From Favolaschia claudopus (Eukaryota; Basidiomycota; Agaricomycetes; Agaricales; Mycenaceae): a stretch of DNA of 64,000 nt. This document shows positions 1-12,600 of the stretch, piece after piece; position 1 is the stretch's first letter; each line of letters begins with the position of its first letter. The stretch covers positions 1,612,001 to 1,676,000 of the forward strand of contig JAWWNJ010000008.1 in the NCBI GenBank assembly GCA_037176885.1, written 5' to 3'. The notes beneath the pieces were generated by a model. It was not told the origin of the DNA, did not search any database, and saw only the letters and a list, made by a program, of their open reading frames with translations. The translations under genes were made by a program, and so were the position numbers.

Positions 1-1037
1 TTAAAACAATAACTCTTATACCACACTTCGATTATGTCTGTCTATCAAGCAAGCTTGCTGGAACGCGCCTCGACGCGCTAATCAAGACGCGTTGTTTGGC
101 CTTAATTGGATTCCCGTGATCTTGCTTTCGCATGCCGGCTAATTCCGCTCGTGGCAGATGCTTCTTCGAGGCGGCAACTTCAAGGTCTTTTTCTCTGAAC
201 GCAGAAGGACAACGGGCATACACCACAAACGCCGAAATCTGTAACACGCTAGATTACTCAACTATCGAGCATTTGTCCGCCGTTCTCGAAACACTGACTG
301 GGTTAGATGTCAAAGAAATTAATTTTCACTTCAATCAGATTGTCCTACACCCTCTCGCCGAACGCGCTGTCTTTCCGACATTCAAGCGTTCCGCTGCTTC
401 AAGTTCATTCTGCTTCTATCACCTCCTTTTCCGCTCGACAGGGACAGGAAGACCATCGCGCGCCATATCACAGCGCACTACACAGAGAACTCCATAGGTA
501 CTGTGCCCTTCCTCAGCGCTCCTTGTCTGTAATGCGTCCCCGCCTGCATTTGCTTCAAAGTTCTCGGAGGCTCTGGTTGCTGCTGGTTCGCGAGGCGAAA
601 AAGAGAGTTCAAGGTCGCCCGAGTCGCTTCCTGCACCTCACTTGTGCTGGCAACACCATTCGCGAACCATTTCAGACTTGCGAGCTCAGTGGGCGTGGGG
701 GGGACAAGGCAGCTAAACATTCTCGCTTGCTGGCAGATAAGAGGTGGAGGAAGGAAAGCAAGCAAACGGTTAGAAATACAATTTCATAGCTACATTCTAC
801 TACGCAGTGGGTCTGTCAAACGAATCAGCCCACCAATGGACCTTCATTGTGTTATCTTACCCAAATGTCTCCCCGACAGATAAAGTCCTCAAGGGAGCGC
901 TTTTCCAGTCCAAAGTGCGTAGATGCACAGTGTTGCCCCACCAACGTAGGACTGAAGTTCGTCCAATCGAGCCGTTGAGAGGGTATTGTAAGCTGCAATG
1001 CACAGGATGAACGCAAGTATTGTGGCGAAGTCGAAAC
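1..1037. other. Non-genic left edge with a dispersed repeat copy
   Basis: No gene is supported here; the short open frames show no family motifs and overlap on both strands. Positions about 5-125 match, in inverted orientation, a stretch near 32615-32740. Both copies carry clustered ACGCG words followed by a shared TTGTTTGGCC block and a shared TCCCGTGATCT block. The region ends at the 3' end of the OPT transporter gene. Confidence 0.5.
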
Positions 1038-4000
1038 TCAGTACCAGAAGAAAACCAGAACGATACCGACAGACGTGCCGGCATCCAAAGCAGCAGACAG
1101 CACATCTAAGCAGGCTTTAGCTGGAGCGACGGAAAGGAGACACAGAAATCTGACAATTATACTTGGTCCAGTATGCAAAATGCTTCCTCCGGATGAGATA
1201 CTGAAAAATAAACCCAAAGATAGCCCATGGTACAAAGTTGATTGCTGTGGCGGGGGGTATCTGACCGAGAGCGGAGAAGATAAGACTGCAACTTGGTTGG
1301 TATGGTGCAGTGATGCGGAGAGATGGAACATACGGGAAGCTGCAAAGTGAGTCAGATATTATGATTTACTGGGTAAGAAGTATACCTTAGATAGTTTAAG
1401 ATCGTATTGGGTCTTCGGCGCGTAAAGAGCCAGAGGAATACAGGACATGCAGCACCGATAACAAAAAAAAAGATGAGAGCTGACAACTTGATGAGACGCG
1501 AAAAAGCGAGACGCAAAACATTACCACTTGAATTACGGAATGAGTGGCGCACGCGTTGAACGGAAACGGAGATACTCACAAATAGACTTCTCCCTTAGAA
1601 AATAACTGAGCAGGACCAATGAGGCCCCACTAGAAGTAACGATCAGACTTGCTCTGCATGGCATGAGACAACGTACAACGACCGACGCCGTGCCAAACAC
1701 CATGGTGGCGGCGCAATTGAAGTTGTCCTTCTGCGTGAGTGAGCAGAAGTCGCTGCAGGACTCTTAACCACGTTCTGTAGACGAGAAGACAATAACATAC
1801 GGGATGTTGGAGAACATCCTAATCCGCGGATGAGCATTATATGAGCACTATCATAGACAACGCACCATGACTGGACGCCCAACTGCACAGTCTGAAGGGA
1901 ATGAGAATACTGAAAGATAGCGGAGAAGTTGATGGCTTACACCGGCTATTAAAGTCGCCACTATCTACAAGATGTCGATGGCAAGAAGTAGGAGTCTCTC
2001 ATTGGAACACACCTGACACCAGAACATTGGTCTACGAGGCCGGAGTGAGAGATTGAGATTGTCCGCCTCGTGAACGCACTTACCTGGGAGGAATTTTCAT
2101 ATAATGTCCAAGCTTGAAGTCCGCAGTGAATTGCATCGCTGTAAGGGCGTCAGTCGATGAGTACGAATAGTACCGGTGGTGGATAAGCACACCTCGACTC
2201 ATGGCAATATATCCATATGTCTGGGACTCGTCAGGTTCGAGGCGGTGCGGGGTACACGTTAGATACGTACCTTGAAGATCATCATAGCGAGAGGGCGTCC
2301 TGGGAAGCAATGGGTTCGAGGAGTTAGCGACGATTAAATGAGGCATACCCGGCAGTATGAAGCCAACAAGCAGCTCCGTTATCACGCTGGTAAATGTCGA
2401 ATCAACAAAAGGCGACAATGTCCGAGCGATAGAACTAACTTGAGACCGATTTGCCCTATCAACTTCGTCAGCATGATATACAAACAAAGTTCGACACACT
2501 TCGTACGATTCGTTATTGCTTGTATCATCCCTGAAGATGGATGATCAGAGAGGAGCGTTGGGCATACGGTGACTGGACCCACCCACGGGTATTACATAGA
2601 TCAACGCTGCGGGTCATTAGTAGGGGACATCATTCACTTACGCGAAAGGACGTACCTACAACTAGCGCAAGGATCAAAGCCCAAATAGTCATCCCGGTAT
2701 CCCAGCATTCGATACACACACAAGCGAATGAAAACGTTACAACTACATGCGAAGTTGTTAGCCATGGAGTCGAAGATGGCGGCAGCCCACGCACCAAAGA
2801 TACAGGCATAATACCAATCGGGAACTACGTATCGCGTTGGTAGAATGACAGGACGAAGACAACGAGACTGACCTTGGGGGTAGACCATCATGAGCTTCGC
2901 ATGGATGTCAGGCTGCTCCCGCAGCGACCGCTTGAATTGTAGCTTGATAGGAGCCCAGAAATATATGATGGCATGGACGATCGTGGCCGTGATGCTCATG
3001 AAGGATAGACCATAGGAGACGGCAAATGTAGTTCTGGACCGCGTTGCGTTATGAGGCAGAACCATGGGATAAGGCTGAGAGGCTCACGATAGATATAGAG
3101 GGCTATATGCTTTGTACGCTTCATGGTCAAGCTTCCCGTCCTTGATGATCCGTGCATGATTGTAGTACTTCCCGGTGTTATCGAAAGAACTCATGGACGA
3201 TACTCTGTCCTCTCCGGTGAGTGAATAAGCAGATGGAAGGGGATGTAGCACATACGGCATATACTGTGCATACCAGACGTTGGAGTAGTATAGAATAGGG
3301 ACGAGAAGCCCTGCAATGTGGTGTCAACATGGGTTATGATGAAGATGCTTGCGAACTCACAATAGAAAAACGCGAAGGAGATGATGATGTTCACTTCGGC
3401 CCACCCTAAGAGCGGCAGATCAAGCATACTGTCAGCATGGCAGGCACGCTCACGCACAAGGTGTGGCCAGGCTATGTGCACCAGGGACATCAGGGAAAGG
3501 AATGTCTGACACCATACTCGAAAACGTACGGAGACTACAAGAGTTTTAGTTGCGATACGCAAGACAGAAGGAGATTGTACCCCCATATAAGCGATTTGAT
3601 TCCAGTCTAGAGTAATTACTGAAAACCCGAGTCCACTTCTATATCTGAGAACGGAATCAACGAAACGAAGGAGAAAATTGGAGTATGAGAACTCACCCAA
3701 AGAGTTGGTTGACGATCTAATCCGGATATACGCATGGTCGGAGAGAAAGACGAGGCGGGCAGAGGATGTCGGTCACTCACGATGTTGTCTGGCGCGATCC
3801 AGCATGCCTACGAATAGTGAATCTTGGGCGGCACACACAAATGATACGAGGCATCATACCCAGCTGAAGTAGCTACGAAAGTAGTTGATTGACCGACGAA
3901 GAGCTTATATGAAAACAGCCATGTCCTCACCTCAATGCCTGGAACAGATAACCCGGAATGAAGTCTATGTAACGGGGTAAGTTGAGGTTTGACGTAGACC

Positions 4001-5486
4001 GGACCGACGCACACCAAACCGTTGAAGCCACGAAAGCGAGCAGAAAGAACCGTTCTCTCGACATGCCCGGATGTCTGCCGACTCCGGCGTAGGACTGTGA
4101 GTGCAAAGTGTTGAACAACTGCCGCGACATATTGAGATAGAGTACACAGATGCTAGAGATGAGGACGCACAGCGCAAGAAACCAAGGTATTCGGCCAGAC
4201 TGTGTCATTATCATTGAAATGTGGAGACGACAATTACAATGTTACGCACTCATCGACGGTGGGGCGACGAGGAAACGACGCGTGATGCCGCCTATCGAAA
4301 ACCCGATACATTGCGTCGAAATCACTAGCTGCGGAGAATGTAAGCCGGATGCAAATCTGGAAAGCAAGCCGTATGACCATCCATTGGACTTGAGAAGGAG
4401 GGAGATTGTTTCTGAGATAACGACGCAAAAGATAGAGAAGTCCGTACAAGGAAAGCTGAATGACTGATCATAGAAGTTTCTCTGAACGGCAATGACCTGT
4501 AGAAAATAGCCGTGTCTTTAAATGAGTGTTATCGAGGGGCTAATAGAAAAAAACGAACGTCTGTCGCATAAGCACTCCCTGACCCCACGGCGGCCATGAC
4601 TATGATCAAGACCTAAACAGGGATTTGAGTATGATAATAGTAGCTCGAAATTCCAGACTCACATGTTCCTTGATGCTAGGCGAGCAGAATTTCACTGAGT
4701 GCAGGAGAGATGGAGGAAACAATGTACTAACGTGAAAGGTCCTGGATTGAGCGCCACACCAAACACAGCGACGTTGGGCATCCATCGTGCCCAGGTGCTC
4801 CCCAGAGGGAAAGCTATCAATTGCGCTACAACCTTGGAGGAATGTCAATTTAGACCGACCGTGGAGCAGTTATATGGAGTAACTTACCGGCCCAACGTTG
4901 ACCGCTACAAGGCACGAGTTCCGGTACAAATCAAACCCATCCAATAACGGAGCACATACATGGATAGCGAAAGTGGAAAAATTGATTCATTCCTGGGATT
5001 AGGATTGAGAAGAGCAGACCGAGCGTCCAAGAACGTATTGTCGACGCTGGCATATCTGGATCGTCAAAATTGGCAACAGCTGATCGATAGTAGTCAGCAC
5101 GGAAAAACTTTCCAAGGGGAACAGAATCGTGTACCAGACCGGACTTCCGGATATGGTGAATCCTCTCCATCTGCGAATAAAACAAGCGAGTGAGCGGGCG
5201 AGGCGAGGCATACAGCTGCTGCCGGACAAACCGATGTCTTCAACGATACCACCAAAATTGGGGTCGAAAGGCGCGGAATACACCTGCACGCGGTCGATGC
5301 TACTGAGGTCAAACGACGATGGATATCCGTGCTGGGAGGCGCGTGGGCTGTCTGACACGGCAAGTCAATATTCCACCAAAAACATGCACGAGACTGCATT
5401 GATTCACCTAAAGCCTTTTCGCTCTTTTCACCCGTGTCGTGCACTGAACTTCGCCGCCCCTCCTCTCCGATCGCGTCACCAGTCAT
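1038..5486 (-). CDS. OPT-family oligopeptide transporter
   Basis: Predicted proton-coupled oligopeptide transporter of the OPT family, which moves small peptides (or peptide-like metal chelates) across a membrane. The gene is split into many small exons. Assembled frames give family landmarks in order: EDSPYPEVRSAV near 5190-5090, DDPDMPASTIRSW near 5060, GMNQFFHFRYP near 4980, NPGPF then IKEHV near 4740-4660, SRERFFLLAF near 4050, the pieces FIPGYLFQAL / YFSW / CWIAPDNI / VNQLFG between 3970 and 3690, GLGFSVITLDWNQIAYMG near 3600, SYGLSFMSITATIVHA near 3000, GMIQAITN near 2510, DFKLGHYMKIPP near 2090, and the C-terminal PPATAINFVPW near 1240 with a final SAALDAGTSVG before the stop at 1038-1040. 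Every junction I followed stays open, so the gene looks functional. The start is the first ATG of the N-terminal exon; the frame stays open upstream to about 5620 without an ATG, so a 5' exon may be missing. Substrate cannot be read from sequence. Confidence 0.85.
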
Positions 5487-6261
5487 CTCGAGATTCTCGA
5501 CAATTTTGAGTGTGGCATCCGAGTCGGGAGGGGCTCTACCAGCGGCGATGGCGTCGTCCAGTATGATTGAATTTCGTCTGTGTCGAGTAGTGCCTTCGAC
5601 TCAGAGGAAAATTTTCCTGCTGTTGCCACGAGGGTTCAAGAGAGAAGGCCGCAAGACTTCAAGCCACAAGCAAGGAATAGCAAGAAGTGAAAGGGACTTT
5701 ATTATAGCATGCAACGCAGACAGCCCAGTGGGAGTCGCAGAACGCCGCGGTCAGACGATGACACGGCATCGATGCGGCATGGGACAAAGCGACTCAGATA
5801 AGGAAATCACACAAGTTTTCGGGTGCGGCGACAAATGGATACATTGACATTGAAGAGCTACGGCGAGAGCCTTGCATTCTACTACAATCTCAATTTCTGA
5901 AGCTGAGATTGTGAAATTGGAGGAACAGATAGCTCAGCCGAGAACCCCGGGTCTCCGCCGTTTATTTTTCTTATCTTGGCGGCTTCTCGGCAGAAAACAA
6001 GGACCACTCAGGCGTCGTGTGTAACTCGTGTGTACCCCGACAACTCTTTTGGAATGAATAACACACAGATTCCGCATGATCACGGACTTGTGTCTGAGAT
6101 TATATGTCGTCAGCCCAAGTAAGAGCAGCCTCCGGCCAAAGCTTGTTCCCGGCTGGTGGTGCCGGCATAGTCGGCAATTGTTGAGGTTCGAATAAATGGT
6201 TGAAAAAATACAAGAACGAGATAGATTTTACGATTCACATCCAAAGGAAATACGAGAAACT
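5487..6261. other. Intergenic region
   Basis: Lies between the 5' end of the OPT gene and the 3' end of the first GMC oxidase. Its proximal part (5487-5620) may hold an upstream OPT exon. The rest shows no coding motif, repeat or RNA gene that I can recognise. Confidence 0.4.
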
Positions 6262-8611
6262 CTACGACCAAGCTTGCTTTATCAAATCAGCACCTCTCTC
6301 CGCAATCACGTATGTCGCTGCCTGTAGAAGAATTTAGAACACTTCAAAACTGGTTCAACTTTCAAACCGACTTGCCTGCGTGTGCGCACTCGGAATCCTT
6401 GGCTGCAATTCATCTGTTAGCACTTTTCACACTGTAGATAATCCCCCAGCTTACAAGAACGGAGGCATCAACAACCCGCACCCCAACCGCGCCTTTCAAC
6501 AATAAATCGGGGTCAACAACGCCATACCCCGCATTCCGCGCAGACATTCCTGCGCTCCCGACTAGATGCGACGAAGTCCCAGCCGTACTCCGAATAAAAT
6601 CTCTAAGAGCAGAATCCGTGGTGATATTTGTCGGTGGTGTTATTTGCTCGAGGATGTATCCCTTCCAAACTGGCGCTGTTACAAATTTCTGTGCCATTTT
6701 GATTGCTTCTTGAATCACGAATACGTCAAAGTCGCTCTGGAGGAGTCCGGCATCGATCAAAGGAGGGTCTAGCGGGTTGCTACTATTAAGCTTGATGGAT
6801 CCGCCTGGGATATATTATATTTTGGCCATACAACATGACGATGTAAAATTTGAGAACACTTACGGCTCAACGACGAGGCGACAGCGACATTTATGCTGAA
6901 ATAATGGCCTACTCGCGATCCACCGAAGGTTCCGCTCTGGAATAACTTAATCATCAAGTAATTCTCCCGCTACACTCAGACGCACCGTGAATTTGAGCTC
7001 GATGTGGGGAGTTCGTGGACCAGCAGCGGGGTCTTCGAACTGTTTGAATATTTCGTCTCTTTCATTCAATCGCGCCCATCCAACATGTGTGATCCCAAGA
7101 GTGGTGAAAGGGCCGGTTTTGGTTGAATTCCTGATGAGATATCTCGTGTTCAAATTTCGCTTCGTGAGGGAATGATGTCAAAATTACCATTCCGCAAACG
7201 CCTCATTGAAAAAGGTCATATTCTGCCCAAGCTCATCCTGTGTATCGGTCGAATTCACCGACCAAGTCGTAGTAGCAGCGGCATGATCGCTGACGTTCTG
7301 CCCAAGGCTCGGTAAATCAAGGAGAACTGGAATACCCAATCCTTCCAGGTCCGCTTTGTTTCCTACCCCCGAATGCATCAGAACATGTGGGGTACCAATC
7401 GTCCCCGCTGAAAGGACGATTTCCTTTTTCGCTGAAACGGTGAACAATTGAGCTGTGCAACCGATTCAGTCGTTTCTCAAGGAATGAAGCGAAAAACCAT
7501 ACGTGAACCGTTGTGCGAAAATTGGACGCCGTTGAAGGACAGTTGATTCGATTTGTTTGAAAGCAGAGAAAATACTCGCGCAGTAAGCAATATGTGGAGA
7601 TTTGGTCGTTGTTGGACATCGGAAGTCAAGTAAGACGTAGCGGCGCTGCTTCGTTCCCCACCACCGATCGTGTATTGCAACCAACCTACTCGCAGATTAT
7701 ATATGAACTCAAGAAGAAGAAAAAGAAGTTACGCACCCACACCCAACGGGTTCCCCGAATTGTAATCCAGATTGAACGGAAAATCATCCGGCAGTTCCTT
7801 CGTAGTCTGCATAACACGACTACCGACAGGCCACCGATACCCCGGCAGACTAACCCCCGTCTTGCCCGTTGAACTGTGAACACGAGGATTGTACTGTCCT
7901 CGCGTGTCGTGATGATCAGCTGGTTCACTCCATCGTTCATTCTGGCAAATAATCAGAGACATTCCCGGATATCCGACGAAAAGCACCTTCAAGAAGTAAG
8001 GGAAGATACTGTTCCAGGACCACCCAGAATCGCCTGTCAACTCTGCATATCGATCGAAGTCATCGGCACTCCCGCGAGTGTAAAACATCCCATCTATTCT
8101 TCATAAGCTACCGGACTGTGAGTTCGATATGTACGCTCACTATGCGCGCTGCACCCCCCGAGGATATGGGCCCGCTGATATGGAACAGCACGTCCGTTCA
8201 AACCAGGTTGAGGTGTTGTGGAATAGTTCCAGCTCCAAATAGGATGGCTCAACATTTGGTTGACAAGAGCAGGAGCCTCGGAAAGAACCACTCCTTCATT
8301 TCTGGAAGGGATGTAAATATATGAGCATTCGCATGCCTATAAAAATCTCAAGGACTACTTACGTGACACCAGCTTCCAGGACCAGGACCGACCAAGCTGG
8401 ATTCTCCGACAAGCGAGAGGCTACAACGCTTCCAGCAGTTCCACCTGCAGAAAACTGAGCGTCAAATGAAAATCAGTAAAAGAGTTGACTGACCACCGAC
8501 TACTATGAAGTCGTAGGTGAGACTCGGAAGATCTGAGACGGAGTCGTATATTTTGGACTGGCATACAATAATGTTGAATGCGAGTCCAACCAAAAGAGAG
8601 ACGACTAGCAT
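6262..8611 (-). CDS. GMC oxidoreductase, aryl-alcohol oxidase-like (copy 1)
   Basis: Predicted secreted FAD-dependent glucose-methanol-choline oxidoreductase. In white-rot and litter fungi this branch oxidises aromatic or aliphatic alcohols and supplies H2O2 for peroxidases. The chosen ATG (8609-8611) opens a hydrophobic signal peptide ([15 protein letters not shown]). Then come the FAD-binding YDFIVVGG + [11 protein letters not shown] (split by an intron), LVLEAGV, the motif [39 protein letters not shown], and the second GMC signature [16 protein letters not shown] near 7370. The C-terminus has [26 protein letters not shown] and [22 protein letters not shown]. Both family catalytic histidines (in HLVG and AHTQ) are present; HLVG replaces the usual HPVG. 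About nine introns of 50-60 nt were bridged without a break. A paralogue with the same architecture lies at 18.5-20.9 kb. Confidence 0.9.
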
Positions 8612-9559
8612 GATGCGGGCTGGCGTCAATTGAGTTGGTGGCCTTGGCCCCTTATATATTATCTTTTGAAGTGAGAAAATATCCTTGTCGCATGACCTTC
8701 TGCCGCATAGTGACTGAAGCAGTTGCCCAGCGCTTCGCGTTGAATGCCGTATTCGGCGGAACATTGACAAGGGAAGACAGGTACACTTGGAGTGGGGGTC
8801 GGTATCTCAAGCAACAAGACGTGCTTCAAATTTAGGCAGAAGCTGGTGTTCCGAGCTTCATACCATACATTCGAGCAAAACAATAGCTAGGAAAATGCGA
8901 GTGAACACCGAGAGCAGCCGAAAAAAAGAGAAAGGGTCGCGGAGTTGACAAACAGTCTTTTCCCGACTCGCAGTTCATGTCAGGGAGGGATGCGGGCGGC
9001 TGTCGCGCAGGGTTTTCGATGTCGACGACAGGTCTACTGGCGCAAGTCTTGTGCCTAACTTTCTGATCTTCTCTCGAGGAGAAAAGGAACTCTCCTCCCT
9101 GGGCCCGGCGTTCCTCAGGGGATCGTGTAATGTAATCTTCCTTCCTTCTTCCTTCCTCCCACTGGGAAGTGAGGTAGCAGCCGATGGGGTACCTGAGTGT
9201 GGAGATGCCAAGTTCGGGAACGACGGATGGAATGAAATGAGTACTGAGGGCCCAGCAAGAGAGCTCAAAGAGGGAGAGGGAGAAGGATCATAGAGCTGGA
9301 TCATCGTTTCGTGAGGAAGAAAAGTGAATTCACAACGAGTCAAATGGTGGTGCAGAAACAGCCGAGTCACGGCCGCATGCGGCGTGACACTGTCGATGCT
9401 TGAACAAGAGTGAAGACACTGGTGCTGGACGAAGATAAACGCGTCAACTATTCAAGCTATATGCGCTGCAAAACTCATTCATGTCTGGCATCATTGCAAG
9501 GTCGATGAATTGACGCGTCTCGGACGCGACGAGACGCGTTGGCCATGTTTGCGCCTGTC
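8612..9559. other. Intergenic region upstream of GMC copy 1
   Basis: Contains the promoter side of the first GMC oxidase. No other gene is supported. A cluster of ACGCG words at about 9510-9545 resembles the ACGCG-rich core of the repeat at 5-125 and sits just before the dispersed repeat that starts near 9560. Confidence 0.35.
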
Positions 9560-10085
9560 ACGCCGGTACAAATGCAGTCACACACCGTGACATTCCTCAC
9601 CCTTACCTCTGTCTGGTACGTCCATGTTCTCCTTTGCGATACGGTGGCTGACATCCATTTCCCCCCTCTAGCGCTGCTCCCCCCCTCAATGTAAGTCGTT
9701 TATACAACGTCCCAACGCCATCCAACTGACATCTTCGATGTTCGCTCAGCTGGCCTGCCCATCGACCTTCGACATGCGCTGCCTGGGCCCAGCGCGCAGA
9801 GTGTTGTTTGCCACGGTCTGCTGTCGCCCGTTCCTGTTTGAGCTGCCACCGTACCTCTCTGGGCCGACCTTCGCACGACAATCCCCGCCGTTGAGTTCAG
9901 GTCGATCTCCGGCAGCCTGAATATTCGTGGCGGGTAAGTGCGAGGGTTCAGCACGGCTCGGAGGGGGCGCGATCTAATCACTGGGATCTATCACACGGCC
10001 GGGGCTTTAGAGTATTAACTGGAGAGCGGGGACTTTATGGCGGAGGACGCGCACCAAGACGAATATCTCGTCAGTTTTGTTCTGG
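9560..10085. repeat. Dispersed ~0.5 kb repeat, copy A
   Basis: A diverged second copy lies at about 14950-15475 in the same orientation. Shared blocks include GGTACGTCCATGTTC, CTCAATGTAAGT, ACTGGCCTGCCCATCGAC-like sequence, GGGCCC(A/G)GCGC, CCGCCGT(T/A)GAGTTCAG, TGGCGGGTAAGTGCGAGG, CACGGCTCGG and CTGGAGAGCGGGGACTT. Two GTAAGT words are conserved at equivalent places, as if the unit were transcribed and spliced. Frames are not conserved between copies, so it is not an intact coding gene. Ends are approximate. Confidence 0.65.
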
Positions 10086-10499
10086 GTTTTCGTTTCTTTG
10101 CGCTGATTCTTGCTTTCAGCTATCTTCCGACTGTTCTACGGTATTCAGGATGATCTATGGACCTTGCTGGCCTCGAGCAGTCGTCTCTTTCGCGTCGTTT
10201 ACTTGTATCGGCTTCAGCATGTCCGTTTACTTATATCAATCGTTATGTCCACCTTGTACCATGTGTTCACCTGTCAGTGTTTGATTTACTCTCAATCTCG
10301 TTCATTCTTGCCTTGGTCCCTCGTTTGGCATCCAATTGATTCGACGGAGTGCGTGGGCTGTGACGACGGTAATCTGCAGGAGGTGGTGGCTGACTCGGAC
10401 CTGGTGGCTGCCTTCCAAAATTCGTTCTGTCAGCCACTTTCATTCATCCATCCAGGTGAGCCCTGCCAGAAAGAAAATGCTATGATCATCCAACTAACG

Positions 10500-11020
10500 G
10501 CCAAGTTCATTTCTTTCCAGACCACCTGCTGTCTCTTACCGAACTTCTCCACTCGCTCTTGAGGATGAGTTTCTCTTTGCAGCGGTCTTGGTCTTTACGA
10601 ACCCTACGGCCCGTCAAACCGCAACCGACTAACCATCAATAAACCAATGTCCCAGACAAAGCAGCTCAGCTCTATTCTGATAACAAATTTAGGCCGACGA
10701 CCTCGTCCAAAATTTCAATCAGCAAGGTGTTTCCCCTCCTCACACGCTTCTCCAACAGGCCGTTGCTGGTGTCTCAATTCTCTAGTACACGGCTCCGTCT
10801 CGTATTGCGAATCTTACCGTCGTCCACCGCCCCGAGCTTCTCTCACGCAACGTTCAACGCCTACTTGAGGGTGATGGGGACTCGTTTTGCGTCGATGAAA
10901 ATCGAGTGGTCTATCGTCAAGTATCGAATATTCGCCCGCTCTATGTGTATCACCTATTCCTTTGCAAAGCTCAAGGCAGCTTTCCTTGAGGCTTTGCATT
11001 CCGAATTCGCTGCTTGCCCA
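10500..11020 (+). pseudogene. Coding-like fragment of unknown family
   Basis: From 10693 a frame without stops runs to TGA at 10987-10989 and reads like a real protein: it begins ADDLVQNFNQQG and contains GVSILQYTAP, ANLTVVHRPELL and VDENRVVYRQV. A second protein-like piece (LALEDEFLFAAVLVFTNPTA) lies upstream near 10550, in another frame and interrupted before the first. No start codon or clean splice connection joins them. I do not recognise the family. It could be two exons of an unresolved gene or the remnant of a dead one. Confidence 0.3.
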
Positions 11021-11472
11021 GCTTCCTCATAGACGGCCTCTTCGTCGACCGTTAACATCGTCAGATTCATTTGGCGGCGCTGAGCGGCTTCTACGGGACA
11101 GCTGTTTCATTTTGTCAATGCTCCTGTATCGACTGAGACGTCCGCCTGCATGGTCGACGGTGAGCTGTCGTCCGTGCCTCTTGGCCATTGGCAAACAAGA
11201 TGGTCGTCCTGTGCTCTGATACAAGGCGGCAAAAACAGAGGACTTGACAACGAGGGGAAGTAGGATAATGCCGGACTATCATCCACTCGAGGTGCGCAAA
11301 GGTGAAGCACACTTGTTCCAAACTTGAGGAAATCATGGCGGACGGTATCATGATGGCGGGGAGGGTAACGCTGGACGTTGTTTACAATATGAATATCCAC
11401 TATAACAAATACAGATAATATACACCGTTAAAATACATATAGATTTCCCATAGTAATGTACCGTGCCCTGAA
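11021..11472. other. Gap before the RNase III-like gene
   Basis: Only short overlapping open frames on both strands. One plus-strand piece near 11100-11200 (FVNAPVSTETSACMVDGELS) looks faintly protein-like, but I cannot connect it to a gene. Confidence 0.25.
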
Positions 11473-12600
11473 TTACCCTAGTCTGAAAACAGATGAGTGC
11501 GGTGAGGTTGAGAGCCTGAGGACAATCGTACTGGTGCGGCTCCTCTTGACAGGGACGTTCTCCTTCTCGTCGTCTTCCCTCCCTCGTTTGGCGGGTGCCA
11601 CAGTCTGAGCGGCGTCCATTGCGAAGAGCCTGAACAGCAGAGATGGATTACGCTCAGGATCACATTCACCCAATGAATGTCTCACCGTGTTGCTGCGTCG
11701 ACCATAACATTGACGGGCCATGAAGACCATTCTTCGATCCAAGTCGATACTTGCCCCACGGTCGATTCCTCTCCCCATTCCCCCACGGCACTCTCGAATG
11801 CATCGGCCGTACCCTTGCAATAGTCGGCGAAGTTGTGGTACTTCGCGTGATACAAGAGGAAATGAAATGATTTGTTCGAATACATAGCCTGCGCTATGAT
11901 CTAAGAGATGAGGTGAGTAGGTCGAATTTGTGTAAGGAAAAAGAGGTGTAGATGCCTTGCGAATTTGGAGAGGTATGTGAGGCAGAAGCCGGCCAACAAA
12001 GCGGACCATTCTAAAGTTCATCAAGGAATCGCCTCTGAGCTCGGCGCTCTTCCGAAGAGAGAGATTGCCGAGCAGCGTCGACTGGGCGTCGGTGGAGAGG
12101 TCGGGAACCGAAAGTGTCGAACCATACTTCTCCAGTTTGGCGATGAGGGCGTCAACCATGAAACGCCGTAGTTGAGTTTCTTCATCCGCCGTCACCAGAG
12201 GTCGATAATTAGGAAGATGCCTAGCCGGCGGGGAAGTATCTTGAGAAGAGCAGAGACCCTTTGCAGAAGTATTTGCCGGCGAGAAGAAAGGCGAGGACTT
12301 CGAGGAGGTGTGTGTATGAGGCTGAGTTGCCGCTGAGCGTGTGGATCGAGCAAATGCTTGTGGTGTAGAAGTTGCGGTTGGGGGGTGGATGGGGTGGAGA
12401 CGCCTAGTTGAAGTTGATGATGTTGATGGAAAACAGCGAGCCAGAGAGGAATCGCGGGCATGGCTTGGACGACCTTCAAGGCGAGAAGAGGGTCCAGCGG
12501 CAGTACTCTGAGCCGACGGCGAAGGGACATTTAGTGCCAGTTGTGAAGACCGTGAGGTAGAACCTAGAGAGTCCGAGTTTCTGTGACGGCGAGGGTGCAT
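11473..12600 (-). CDS. RNase III-domain-like protein with disordered N-terminus
   Basis: Three exons, 12600-11956, 11888-11686 and 11629-11473, give about 334 residues. Roughly the first 135 are a Ser/Pro/Thr-rich tail without a recognisable fold. The remainder looks like a single RNase III helical domain: AELRGDSLMNF resembles the first signature (canonically E-F-L-G-D-A), and KGTADAFESAVGEW resembles the second (A-D-x-F-E-A-x-x-G). The acidic residues at the four metal-binding positions are all kept, so activity is possible. No dsRNA-binding domain is visible; the C-terminus is instead basic (KRGRED, VPVKRSRT), like a nuclear localisation signal. Intron 1 appears to use a GC donor (AAG/GCATCT, 11955-11889, 67 nt) and intron 2 is GT-AG (56 nt). 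ATG at 12598-12600. Fold assignment rests on the two motifs only. Confidence 0.65.
   Translation of the reverse strand: MHPRRHRNSDSLGSTSRSSQLALNVPSPSAQSTAAGPSSRLEGRPSHARDSSLARCFPSTSSTSTRRLHPIHPPTATSTPQAFARSTRSAATQPHTHTSSKSSPFFSPANTSAKGLCSSQDTSPPARHLPNYRPLVTADEETQLRRFMVDALIAKLEKYGSTLSVPDLSTDAQSTLLGNLSLRKSAELRGDSLMNFRMVRFVGRLLPHIPLQIRKASTPLFPYTNSTYSPHLLDHSAGYVFEQIISFPLVSREVPQLRRLLQGYGRCIRECRGGMGRGIDRGASIDLDRRMVFMARQCYGRRSNTVRHSLGECDPERNPSLLFRLFAMDAAQTVAPAKRGREDDEKENVPVKRSRTSTIVLRLSTSPHSSVFRLG

Noticed and set aside
9560..9981. Protein-coding gene inside repeat copy A
   Set aside because: The open frames are not preserved in copy B, which has several frame-changing indels.
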